Shown one piece after another: positions 18,234-26,131 of a DNA stretch of 64,000 bases. The translations under genes were made by a program, and so were the position numbers. Numbering within the stretch: position 1 is the stretch's first letter; each line of letters starts with the position of its first letter. A model generated the notes under the pieces. That model was not told where the DNA came from. It worked only from the letters and a program-made list of their open reading frames with translations, and did not search any database. Origin of the DNA: Acidovorax sp. Leaf160 (GTDB lineage Bacteria; Pseudomonadota; Gammaproteobacteria; Burkholderiales; Burkholderiaceae_C); the NCBI RefSeq assembly GCF_001424265.1, contig NZ_LMOV01000024.1:312328-376327 (forward strand), in the 5' to 3' direction.

Positions 18234-18293
18234 AGCCATTTCGCCTTCCAGCGCTTGATCTGCCTGGGCCTGTTGCTATTATTTCTATAGCGA
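18234..18293 (-). repeat. Dispersed 60-bp element, copy 3
   Basis: On the minus strand: core GCTAT-N7-ATAGC, exactly 20 nt, then GCGCTGGAAGGCGAAATGGC. It lies 31 bp after the UPF0114 gene. Confidence 0.75.
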
Positions 18294-18410
18294 TTCGCAG
18301 GATTGCCTGGGCGTAGGCACCCTGTGACCCGCCGCGCTGATCCCATCGGCATCCAACCGCCCGCGCCCGCGTCCCGCACGGGAATAGCACAGGTCAGGAA
18401 AACCTGTGTT

Positions 18411-18439
18411 TTGACACAAACATACTCAATTCCTATAAT
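18411..18439 (+). promoter_or_regulatory. Consensus sigma-70 promoter for proVWX
   Basis: TTGACA (18411-18416), 17-bp spacer, TATAAT (18434-18439). Both hexamers and the spacing match the consensus exactly, which is rare in such G+C-rich DNA. Predicted start is near 18446, giving a leader of roughly 485 nt to proV. Confidence 0.75.
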
Positions 18440-18445
18440 TGCGGC

Positions 18446-18931
18446 GTGTTTTACAACCTGCCACGCAGGTAATCCGCCTTCCGCAGTGCGTCGAAGGCAG
18501 ATGCAAGTCCAGGCCGCAGCGCCGTTGGCTCCCGTGATTGCACGGGCTTCAGCCAGCAACGCAGCACCTGGCATCAGGGCCGGCAGTCGCCGGCGCTGAG
18601 CCCCAGGCACCCGCCCTGCCCGTTCGCTTCCGACGGCGGCGGGGGTGCCGGGCACAGGCCCTTGCGCACCGCCTCGCGTGCCATTCGGGCCGACGGCCAT
18701 CTTCGTCATGGCCGACTCCTTGACTGCCGTGCGGCGTTCGCGCCGTTCCACGGCGCTGCCCCGGCGCTTTTCGCCCGGGGTGCCGACGCTGCCGGAGGGC
18801 GCGTCGGCCGCTGCATTGCGCAGGCGCCCGCTGATCGATCCAGCGGGCGGGCGCCAAGCTGCAGCGCGCGCCGGGCGCCACCGCCGCGCAGTCCGTCCAT
18901 CCACCGATCCCCCAAGAAAGGACGGCCCTTT
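18446..18931 (+). promoter_or_regulatory. Hairpin-rich 5' leader of proVWX
   Basis: Perfect local stems: CCTG/CAGG (18457-18468), GCCTTC/GAAGGC (18476-18481 with 18493-18498), a long stem TGGCT-CCCGTG-ATTG-CACGGG-cttc-AGCCA (18526-18555), and GCCGGC-agtc-GCCGGC (18578-18593). No known riboswitch consensus was recognised. In E. coli the proU mRNA leader is a post-transcriptional (RNase III) control point, so a regulatory leader is plausible here. Confidence 0.4.
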
Positions 18932-20233
18932 TTGGCTAAGCAAATCATCATCGACCGCGTGTTCAAGGTGTTCGGCGAATCGCCCGAGCAAGCTTTGCGG
19001 CTCGTGGAGCAAGGCGTCAGCAAGCAGGACATCCTGGCGCAGACCGGCAACTCCATCGGCGTGTTCGACGCCACCTTCACCATCGAGGCGGGCGAGATCT
19101 TCGTCGTGATGGGCCTGTCGGGCTCGGGCAAATCGACGCTGGTGCGCATGCTCAACCGGCTGATCGAGCCCACGGCCGGCCGCATCGTCGTGGACGGCCA
19201 GGACATCAACACCCTGAGCGACCGCCAGCTGCGCGCCCTGCGCCGCAAGGACATCAGCATGGTGTTCCAGTCGTTCGCACTGATGCCGCACATGACCGTG
19301 CTGGACAACACCGCCTTCGGGCTGGAGCTGGCCGGCGTGGACCGCGACGAGCGCCGCCGCCAGGCCGCGCTGGCGCTGGAACAGGTGGGCCTGGCCGCCT
19401 GGGCCGAGAGCTATCCCGACGAGCTGTCGGGCGGCATGCAGCAGCGGGTGGGCCTGGCGCGGGCGCTGGCCTCCGACCCGTCCATCCTGCTGATGGACGA
19501 GGCCTTCTCGGCGCTGGACCCGATCATCCGCACCGAGATGCAGAGCGAGCTGCTGCGGCTGCAGCAGGTCAAGCGCCGCACCATCGTCTTCATCTCGCAC
19601 GACCTGGACGAGGCCATGCGCATCGGCGACCGCATCGCCATCATGAAAGACGGCCAGGTGGTGCAGGTCGGCACGCCCGACGACATCCTGCGCAACCCGG
19701 CCAACGACTACGTGCGCAACTTCGTGCGCGGCGTGGACGCGGCCGCGGTGTTCAAGGCCGGCGACATCGCCCGCAAGCGGCTGACCGTGGTGCGCGAGCA
19801 CTCCGACCGCGGCTGCCGGCCTGCGCTGCAGCTGATCGAAGGGCACGACGACAACTTCGCCTACGTGGTCAGCCCGGCGAAGCGCTACCTGGGCACGGTG
19901 TCCGCCGATTCGCTGCGCGCCGCGCTGCACGGCCATTCCGGACCGCTGGGGCTGCAGCATGCGTTCATTCCCGAGGTCACCACCATCGCCTCCGACGCGC
20001 CCGTGGCCGACCTGTTCGGCCAGGTGGCCCAGGCGCCCTGCGCGCTGCCGGTGGTCGATGCCGACGGGCGCTTCCGCGGCGCGGTGAGCAAGACCACCCT
20101 GCTGCGCTTCCTGGACCGCGACACGCCGCCCGTGCCGCCCAGTCCGCCGCCGGGCGACGCCCCCGCCGCAGCCTCCACCTCAGCCGCTACCGCCGACCTT
20201 GCCGCTGCCCAGCCAGAAAGGAGCCCCGCATGA
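18932..20233 (+). CDS. proV: Glycine betaine/L-proline ABC transporter ATP-binding subunit
   Basis: A 433-residue ATPase that closely follows E. coli ProV throughout. Walker [10 protein letters not shown], signature [16 protein letters not shown], Walker [14 protein letters not shown], His-loop [17 protein letters not shown], and a C-terminal regulatory region with degenerate CBS-like repeats ([20 protein letters not shown]). The start is TTG at 18932 ([16 protein letters not shown]), supported by AGAAAGGA nine bases upstream and by alignment to the ProV N terminus; no ATG fits. The low-efficiency start may limit translation. The stop overlaps the proW start (ATGA). Confidence 0.95.
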   Translation: MAKQIIIDRVFKVFGESPEQALRLVEQGVSKQDILAQTGNSIGVFDATFTIEAGEIFVVMGLSGSGKSTLVRMLNRLIEPTAGRIVVDGQDINTLSDRQLRALRRKDISMVFQSFALMPHMTVLDNTAFGLELAGVDRDERRRQAALALEQVGLAAWAESYPDELSGGMQQRVGLARALASDPSILLMDEAFSALDPIIRTEMQSELLRLQQVKRRTIVFISHDLDEAMRIGDRIAIMKDGQVVQVGTPDDILRNPANDYVRNFVRGVDAAAVFKAGDIARKRLTVVREHSDRGCRPALQLIEGHDDNFAYVVSPAKRYLGTVSADSLRAALHGHSGPLGLQHAFIPEVTTIASDAPVADLFGQVAQAPCALPVVDADGRFRGAVSKTTLLRFLDRDTPPVPPSPPPGDAPAAASTSAATADLAAAQPERSPA

Positions 20234-21555
20234 AGCCTCAGCACGACGCCGCCCTGACGATGACGACCTCCCCGCAATCCGCCCCCACCTTGCTGGCCCA
20301 GGCCGATACCGCCGTGCCGATGGACTCCGGCGCATGGAACGGCACCAGCCCCGCACTGGCGGCCGACCTGCCGCTGCCGGCCCCCGCCGATGCCGCGGCC
20401 CTGCCTGCCGCGCCGGACGCCCCGGCCGCCGCCGGCGGCGCTTATGTGGACCCCTGGGCCGCGTCCGGCGCGTCGGGCGATGGGCCGCGCGACTGGCTCA
20501 GCCTTCCGGCCGACGCCCTGCATGGCGCCGCCTCCGGCGCGCCGGGCGCGGGCGACGGCGGCCTGCACCTGCGCCAGCTCTGGGACGGCTCCCTGCCTGT
20601 CGAGGCCTGGATCAACCAGGGCCTGGGCTGGGCGGTGCAGCACCTGCGCCCGCTGTTCCAGACGGTGCGGGCGCCCATCGACGGCACGCTGCGCTGGGTG
20701 GAAGGGCTGCTGACCAGCCTGCCCACGCTAGCGATGATCGCGCTGATCGGCCTGCTGGCCTGGCAGTTCGCCGGGCGGGCGCTGGCCATCGGCACGGTGC
20801 TGTCGCTGATGGTCGTGGCCCTGCTGGGCATCTGGCCCGAGGCCATGGTCACGCTGTCGCTGGTGCTGACCTCGCTGGCCTTCTGCGTGCTGATCGGCCT
20901 GCCGCTGGGCATCCTGCTGGCCAGCAGCGACCGCGCCCAGCGCATCATGCGGCCGCTGCTGGACGCCATGCAGACCACGCCCGCCTTCGTCTACCTGGTG
21001 CCGGTGGTGATGCTGTTCGGCATCGGCAACGTGCCGGGCGTGGTGGTCACCATCGTGTTCGCGCTGCCGCCGCTGGTGCGGCTGACCAACCTGGGCCTGC
21101 GCCAGGTGCGGCCCGACCTAATCGAGGCCTCGCGCGCCTACGGCGCCTCGCCCCTGCAGATGCTGGTGAAGGTGCAGCTGCCGCTGGCCATGCCGTCCAT
21201 CATGGCGGGCGTCAACCAGGCGTTGATGCTGTCGCTGTCGATGGTGGTCATCGCCTCCATGATCGCCGTGGGCGGCCTGGGCCAGATGGTGCTGCGCGGC
21301 ATCGGGCGGCTGGACATGGGCCTGGCCACCGTGGGCGGCCTGGGCATCGTGCTGCTCGCCATCACGCTGGACCGCATCACGCAGTCGCTCGGCCGGCCGC
21401 GCCGGGGCGTGCGCCACTGGTGGCAAACCGGCCCCGCCGGCCTGGTGACGCGGCGGCTGCAGGCGCGCCGCGCGGATATCGCCCCAGCGGCCCCGCTGCC
21501 GGTCGATGCCGCCGCCGCCCCCGCCGCCGCCCTGCTGGCCGGAGCCGCGCGCTGA
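20230..21555 (+). CDS. proW: Glycine betaine/L-proline ABC transporter permease
   Basis: 441-residue inner-membrane permease. A Pro/Ala-rich cytoplasmic tail of about 115 residues (with a DWLSLPAD motif comparable to the ProW tail in E. coli, though longer) precedes the [20 protein letters not shown] start of the conserved part. The permease domain contains the EAA-type loop [20 protein letters not shown] and [20 protein letters not shown]. Start ATG 20230 overlaps the proV stop. Confidence 0.94.
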   Translation: MKPQHDAALTMTTSPQSAPTLLAQADTAVPMDSGAWNGTSPALAADLPLPAPADAAALPAAPDAPAAAGGAYVDPWAASGASGDGPRDWLSLPADALHGAASGAPGAGDGGLHLRQLWDGSLPVEAWINQGLGWAVQHLRPLFQTVRAPIDGTLRWVEGLLTSLPTLAMIALIGLLAWQFAGRALAIGTVLSLMVVALLGIWPEAMVTLSLVLTSLAFCVLIGLPLGILLASSDRAQRIMRPLLDAMQTTPAFVYLVPVVMLFGIGNVPGVVVTIVFALPPLVRLTNLGLRQVRPDLIEASRAYGASPLQMLVKVQLPLAMPSIMAGVNQALMLSLSMVVIASMIAVGGLGQMVLRGIGRLDMGLATVGGLGIVLLAITLDRITQSLGRPRRGVRHWWQTGPAGLVTRRLQARRADIAPAAPLPVDAAAAPAAALLAGAAR

Positions 21556-21596
21556 GCGCGGCGCCCACGGCCCGACCCCACCCGAGAAAGGAACCC

Positions 21597-22685
21597 ATGC
21601 CGATGCCTTCGTACTGCCTGCCCTCGACCCGCGCTGGCCACCCGTCCCAACTTGCCCGTCCCCCGCTGCTGGCGCGCGGCCTCGCGGCGGCCGCCCTCGC
21701 TCTCGCCCTGGGCCTGGCCCTGAGCGCGGCCGCGCCCACCGCCGCGCAGGCGCAGGACCTGCCCGGCAAGGGCATCACCGTGCAGCCGCTGCAAAGCTCG
21801 CTGGCGGAAGAAACCTTCCAGACGCTGCTGGTCAACCGCGGCCTGGAGCGCCTGGGCTACACCGTGCAGCCGATCCGCGAGATCGAGTACGCCACCGCCC
21901 ATGTGGCGATTGCCAATGGCGATGCCACCTTCATGGCCAACCACTGGGACCCGCTGCAGGCCGACTTCTACAAAAACGCCGGCGGCGATGCCAAGCTGTG
22001 GCGCAAGGGCTTCTATTCGAGCAACGCGGTGCAGGGCTACCTCATCGACCGCAAGACGGCCGAGGCGCACCACATCACCCGCATCGACCAGTTGAAGGAC
22101 CCGAAGATCGCCGCCCTGTTCGACACCAACGGCGACGGCCGGGCCGACATGACCGGCTGCACGCCCGGCTGGGGCTGCGAGGGCGTGATCGAGCACCAGC
22201 TGACCGCCTTCGGCCTGCGCGGCACCGTCACCCACGTGCAGGGCAGCTACGCCGCGCTGATGGCCGAGACCATCGAGCGCTTCAAGCAGGGGCAGCCCAT
22301 CCTCTACTACACCTGGACGCCGTACTGGGTCAGCAGCGTGCTGCGCCCGGGCGAAGACGTGGTGTGGCTGCAGGTGCCGCATTCCGCGCTGCCGGGCGAC
22401 CAGTCGGGCATCGACACGCAGCTGCCCAACGGCAAGAACTACGGCTTCATTCCGAACCACCAGCGCATCGTGGCGAACCGCCAGTTCATCGAGGCCAACC
22501 CGGCTGCGGCGCGGCTGTTCGAGCTGATGCGGCTGCCCGTGGCGGACATCAACGCGCAGAACCTGGCCATGCGCGACGGCCAGAACCAGCCGTCCGACGT
22601 GCAGCGGCATGCCGACGGCTGGATCCGCGCGCACCAGCGCACCTTCGACGGATGGATCCAGCAGGCGCTGGCCGCGGCCAGGTAG
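21597..22685 (+). CDS. proX: Glycine betaine-binding periplasmic protein
   Basis: 362-residue receptor of the ProVWX importer. The long signal sequence runs to about residue 55 ([13 protein letters not shown]). The mature domain has the ProX-typical disulfide pair in [17 protein letters not shown] and aromatic betaine-cage segments ([13 protein letters not shown]). Start ATG 21597 has AGAAAGGAA upstream. It is 41 bp after proW and co-transcribed. Confidence 0.94.
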   Translation: MPMPSYCLPSTRAGHPSQLARPPLLARGLAAAALALALGLALSAAAPTAAQAQDLPGKGITVQPLQSSLAEETFQTLLVNRGLERLGYTVQPIREIEYATAHVAIANGDATFMANHWDPLQADFYKNAGGDAKLWRKGFYSSNAVQGYLIDRKTAEAHHITRIDQLKDPKIAALFDTNGDGRADMTGCTPGWGCEGVIEHQLTAFGLRGTVTHVQGSYAALMAETIERFKQGQPILYYTWTPYWVSSVLRPGEDVVWLQVPHSALPGDQSGIDTQLPNGKNYGFIPNHQRIVANRQFIEANPAAARLFELMRLPVADINAQNLAMRDGQNQPSDVQRHADGWIRAHQRTFDGWIQQALAAAR

Positions 22686-22740
22686 GCTGCGGCGCCACCG
22701 GAGCGCGGACAGCGGCAGGTGCGCCGCGGGCGCCCAGTTC

Positions 22741-22802
22741 CGAGTCAAATCGGGCTCGGGCGCTTGACATACCTTGGCACTTGGCTATTAATATGATAGC
22801 AA
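22741..22802 (-). repeat. Dispersed 60-bp element, copy 4
   Basis: On the minus strand: core GCTAT-N7-ATAGC, exactly 20 nt, then GCGCCCGAGCCCGATTTGAC. It lies between proX and the small secreted protein gene. Confidence 0.8.
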
Positions 22803-22921
22803 GAAACCAGAGGCAGAGCCCTGTGGCGGAGGATGCGGGAAGCGGAACCTTCCGCTCCGATTTTTCTCCTGAATTGCTCGGCACATTCCCTGCCACCACA
22901 GCAACGACACAGGAGGACACC

Positions 22922-23326
22922 ATGCATCGCACCGCCCCCACCGGCCCCGGCCTTCCGACCCACCGCCGCCCCACCGGGGACGCGGCCACCGAGATGCTGG
23001 AGCGTCCCGCGCCGCTGCTGTCCACCTTCCACATCACGCTGGCCGCCCTGTGGCTGGGCCTGTCGCTCATCGCCATGGCGGCCTCCACGGCGATGGCACA
23101 GCCACCGGCCGAGGGGCGACGCGGCCCGCCGCAGGAGGCTTTCGCAGCCTGCGAGGGCCAGGCCGAAGGTGCGGCCGTCACCCTGACGCTGCCAGGCGGC
23201 AAGACCTTGTCCGCCCAGTGCCTGCCCACCGAGAGCGGCGCGCTCGCCGCTCGGCCCGCTGGCGCCTCACCCCAGCAAGCGCGCGACGGACACCGCGGCC
23301 CCGGCCCACGTCCAGCCGCGCAGTGA
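22922..23326 (+). CDS. Small secreted/anchored protein with a Cys pair, unknown function
   Basis: 134 residues. After a ~35-residue polar N terminus there is a hydrophobic helix (STFHITLAALWLGLSLIAMA) ending ASTAMAQ, so it is exported or anchored. The mature part is short: EAFAACEGQAEGAAVTLTLP, GGKTLSAQCLP, then a low-complexity tail. The two Cys flank a predicted beta segment, a pattern seen in small proteobacterial proteins of unknown function. Strong AGGAGG ribosome site at 22912-22917. It precedes a histidine kinase/response regulator pair on the same strand and might be a sensed periplasmic component (inference). Confidence 0.6.
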   Translation: MHRTAPTGPGLPTHRRPTGDAATEMLERPAPLLSTFHITLAALWLGLSLIAMAASTAMAQPPAEGRRGPPQEAFAACEGQAEGAAVTLTLPGGKTLSAQCLPTESGALAARPAGASPQQARDGHRGPGPRPAAQ

Positions 23327-23468
23327 GCGGCGTGCGCCGCCTGCCCCGGCCCGCCGGGGGCCTCCACCACACCGCCGCAGCGGTGGCCGCAGCCGCCACC
23401 CCCACCCTCACCCGGGCCCGCGCGCCATGGCAAGCTACGGCCATGTTCCGCGTCGCCCGCCTTCCGTC

Positions 23469-25115
23469 ATGAGACACCTCACCCTGCAGCGCAAGGCCTT
23501 CCTGGCGCTGTCCGCGCTCATGGCGCTCATGCTGCTGATGTTCGTCGGCCTGTCGCGCCTCGGGCTGCAGCGGGGCATGGGACCGTATGTGGCCGAGATC
23601 GAGCTGGCCCGCATGGACTGGTTCGCCGCGCGCCTGCAACACCTGCATGCCCAGCACGGCGGCTGGCAGACGCTGCGCACCCAGCCCGACCTGTGGCTGG
23701 ACTTGCGCCGCCCCGAAATGCCCAGCCAGGCCGTGTTCGGTCCCAGCTCCGCCCCGGCCAGCGCCCCGGTCACGGCCAGCCGGCCGCTGCTGGACGACTG
23801 GGTGGTGGACCCCCGCCCCGCAGCCGGAGGCATGGGCCTGCGGCCACCGCCCTACGGCTCGGTGCCGCCGCCGTGGGCGCTGGGCGACGGCGGCGGCGCC
23901 AGCCGACCCGAGTCGCCGGCGCAGGGCCAGGGTCAGGGCCTCGCCCAGGGCCCTTCTGGCGGCGGCACGCGCCCGCCCCCTTTCTCCGACGGCCTCTCGC
24001 AGCGCCTGGGCCTGCTCGACAACGACCGCCAGCTGATCGCCGGCACCCCGCCCCAGCCCGGCCATGCCCGCACCGTGCTGCGCAATGCCGACGGCCGGCC
24101 CATCGGCCAGCTGGTGCTGTCGCCGCCGCTGGTGCTGGAACGCGAGGCCGACCAGGCCTTCCTCGGCCAGCAGCTCGTCTTCGTCGTGTGGACCGGCGCG
24201 GCGGGCCTGGCTTTCGCGCTGGTGCTGTCCTGGTGGCTGGGCCGGCGCTGGCTGGCGCCGGTGGGCGCCCTGGTGGCGGGTGCGCGCAGCATCGCTGCCG
24301 GGCGGCTCGACACGCGGGTTCCGGCGCAGGGCGGGCACGAACTGGCCCGGCTGGTGGACACCTTCAACCACATGGCCGAGCAGCTCGCCAGCATGGAGGC
24401 CTCGCGCCGGCAGTGGATCGGCGACGTGGCGCATGAGTTGCGCACGCCGCTGGCCGCCATGCGCGCCGAGATCGAGGCCGTGCAGGACGGCGTGCGCCAG
24501 TTCGACGACAACACCGCCCTGCGCCTGCACCGCCAGGTGATGCGCCTGACCCATCTGGTGGGCGACCTGCGCGCCAGCCTCGATGCGGACGGCAGCGGCC
24601 AGCCCACCGCCATGGACCCGGTGCACCCGCTGCCGCTGCTGGCCGAGGCCGTCACCTCCATGCAGCCGCGCTTCGACCAGGCCGGCGTCGGGCTGCAGAC
24701 GGCCGGGCTGAGCGGAGGCGGCCTGCAGCCCCTGGTGCGCGGCGACGCCCAGCAGCTGCACCGCGTGTTCCTCAACCTGCTGGAAAACAGCCTGCGCTAC
24801 ACCGACCGCGGCGGCCGCCTGGAAGTGAGCGCCGCGGTGGAGCGCGGCGACGGCGCCCGGCCCGTGCTGTCGCTGCGCTTCGATGACACGGCGCCGGGCG
24901 TGCCGGCACCGGAGCTGCCGCGCATCTTCGAGCGCCTCTACCGCGCCGAGGCCTCGCGCACCCGCGCCCACGGCGACCGCGGCGGCTCCGGCCTGGGCCT
25001 CGCGATCTGCCGCGCCATCGTGCAGGCGCACGGCGGCCACATCGGCGCCCAGGCCTCGCCGCTAGGCGGCCTGCGCATCCACCTCACACTGCCCCTGCTG
25101 GAAAGAACCGCATGA
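23469..25115 (+). CDS. Sensor histidine kinase (BaeS-like)
   Basis: 548-residue inner-membrane kinase. TM1 at about residues 8-30, a periplasmic region to about residue 235, TM2 (LVFVVWTGAAGLAFALVLSW), HAMP, then HisKA with DVAHELRTPLAAMRAE and HATPase with RVFLNLLENSLRYTDRGG, DTAPGVP and GGSGLGLAICRAI. The periplasmic domain contains a Pro/Gly/Gln-rich low-complexity segment (around SPAQGQGQGLAQGPSGGG) not typical of BaeS. Start is ambiguous between ATG 23427 and 23469; 23469 (MRHLTLQRKAF) is preferred. It overlaps the regulator gene (ATGA). Confidence 0.9.
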   Translation: MRHLTLQRKAFLALSALMALMLLMFVGLSRLGLQRGMGPYVAEIELARMDWFAARLQHLHAQHGGWQTLRTQPDLWLDLRRPEMPSQAVFGPSSAPASAPVTASRPLLDDWVVDPRPAAGGMGLRPPPYGSVPPPWALGDGGGASRPESPAQGQGQGLAQGPSGGGTRPPPFSDGLSQRLGLLDNDRQLIAGTPPQPGHARTVLRNADGRPIGQLVLSPPLVLEREADQAFLGQQLVFVVWTGAAGLAFALVLSWWLGRRWLAPVGALVAGARSIAAGRLDTRVPAQGGHELARLVDTFNHMAEQLASMEASRRQWIGDVAHELRTPLAAMRAEIEAVQDGVRQFDDNTALRLHRQVMRLTHLVGDLRASLDADGSGQPTAMDPVHPLPLLAEAVTSMQPRFDQAGVGLQTAGLSGGGLQPLVRGDAQQLHRVFLNLLENSLRYTDRGGRLEVSAAVERGDGARPVLSLRFDDTAPGVPAPELPRIFERLYRAEASRTRAHGDRGGSGLGLAICRAIVQAHGGHIGAQASPLGGLRIHLTLPLLERTA

Positions 25116-25864
25116 CCTCTGCCACCCCATCCGCCCGCATCCTGGTGGTCGAAGACGACCAGGACATCGCCGACGTGCTGATCGACTACCTGCGCCATGC
25201 CGGCTACGAAGCCGAACACCTGGCCGACGGCACCGCCGCCGTGGCCCGGCTGACGCAACCCGGCGCCGGCCATCCGCCCGACCTGACGGTGCTGGACGTG
25301 ATGCTGCCCGGCGCGGACGGCCTCACCGTGTTGCGCGAGGCGCGCCGCGTGACCCAGGCGCCGATCATCCTGCTGACTGCGCGGGTCGAGGAGGTGGACC
25401 GCCTGATCGGCCTGGAGCTGGGCGCGGACGACTACATCTGCAAGCCCTTTTCGCCGCGCGAGGTGGTGGCCCGCATCAAGACCGTGCTGCGCCGCACCAC
25501 CCAGACCGTGCCCGAGGTGGCACGCCAGAGCACGCTGACGCTCGACGAAGTGCAGTGGCAGGCGCAGATCCGCGGCGAGACAGTGCCGCTGACGCTGCGC
25601 GAATTCCGTCTGCTGCAGGCGTTGGTGCGGCACAGTGGCCGCATCTTCTCGCGCGCGCAGCTGCTGGACATGGCCTACGACGACACGCTGGACGTGAACG
25701 AACGGGCGGTGGACAGCCACATCAAGAACCTGCGCAAGAAGCTCAAGGCGGCCGACGGGCGCGACCACGACTGGATCCGGTCGGTCTACGGCGTGGGCTT
25801 CGCGTTCGAGCCGCCGCCGGATGAGGCCATGGACGCCGCCCCGGCTCCGGCGCAGGCCCCTTAG
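25112..25864 (+). CDS. OmpR/BaeR-family response regulator
   Basis: 250 residues: receiver domain with acidic pair in VVEDDQDIADV, phospho-acceptor Asp in LTVLDVMLPGADG, Thr/Lys switch residues (LLTAR, CKPFSPREVVARI), and an OmpR winged helix (LTLREFRLLQALVRHSGRIF, VDSHIKNLRKKL). It overlaps the kinase by 4 bp. Context suggests envelope-stress or efflux control, but no target operon is adjacent. Confidence 0.93.
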   Translation: MTSATPSARILVVEDDQDIADVLIDYLRHAGYEAEHLADGTAAVARLTQPGAGHPPDLTVLDVMLPGADGLTVLREARRVTQAPIILLTARVEEVDRLIGLELGADDYICKPFSPREVVARIKTVLRRTTQTVPEVARQSTLTLDEVQWQAQIRGETVPLTLREFRLLQALVRHSGRIFSRAQLLDMAYDDTLDVNERAVDSHIKNLRKKLKAADGRDHDWIRSVYGVGFAFEPPPDEAMDAAPAPAQAP

Positions 25865-25947
25865 GCCCGCGCCATCAGGAGGCCGGCACCGGCCTGCGTG
25901 GAGGACTGCTGCGACCTGGCTGCGCAAGCGGGCAGGTGGGCAAACCT

Positions 25948-26019
25948 GGCAGTGCGGCAGTGCGGCAGTGCGGCAGTGCGGCAGTGGGTCAGTGGGTCAG
26001 TGGGTCAGTAGGCCAGTGG
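25948..26019. repeat. 8-bp tandem repeat array upstream of TonB receptor
   Basis: Nine consecutive octamers in register: four GGCAGTGC, then GGCAGTGG, two GTCAGTGG, GTCAGTAG and GCCAGTGG. The perfect block of four identical units is the part most prone to slippage. The array ends 61 bp before the Fur box and 112 bp before the receptor start. Confidence 0.85.
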
Positions 26020-26080
26020 GTAGTAGCGCCGCTGCGATCCAGACCGTGTGAAAGCACCGTGAAGCTCCGGCAAAGATGCA

Positions 26081-26102
26081 AATGAGAGTTGTTATCATTC
26101 TC
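26081..26102. promoter_or_regulatory. Fur box upstream of the TonB receptor gene
   Basis: A 22-bp site with the halves AATGAGA and TATCATTCTC, close to the classical GATAATGATAATCATTATC repeat, 29 bp upstream of the receptor ATG. Predicts repression by Fe-loaded Fur. Confidence 0.8.
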
Positions 26103-26131
26103 GTCTTTGCTTGACTTGAGGACTGCTTTCG

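Larger units (their letters stand above)
18203..18931. other. 729-bp gene-free interval containing the proV promoter and long leader
   Basis: Contents in order: dispersed 60-bp element (18234-18293), consensus sigma-70 promoter (18411-18439), then about 480 nt able to form several perfect hairpins before the proV start. No open frame here has coding character; ATG frames are Arg/Pro/Ala-rich and lack ribosome-binding sites. Confidence 0.6.

Noticed and set aside
18446..18931. Known riboswitch (ykkC, glycine, SAM classes) in the proV leader
   Set aside because: None of the conserved core sequences I know for these classes could be found; left as an unassigned structured leader.
25948..26019. 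CRISPR-like array
   Set aside because: Units are 8 bp, directly adjacent, with no spacers and no cas genes nearby.
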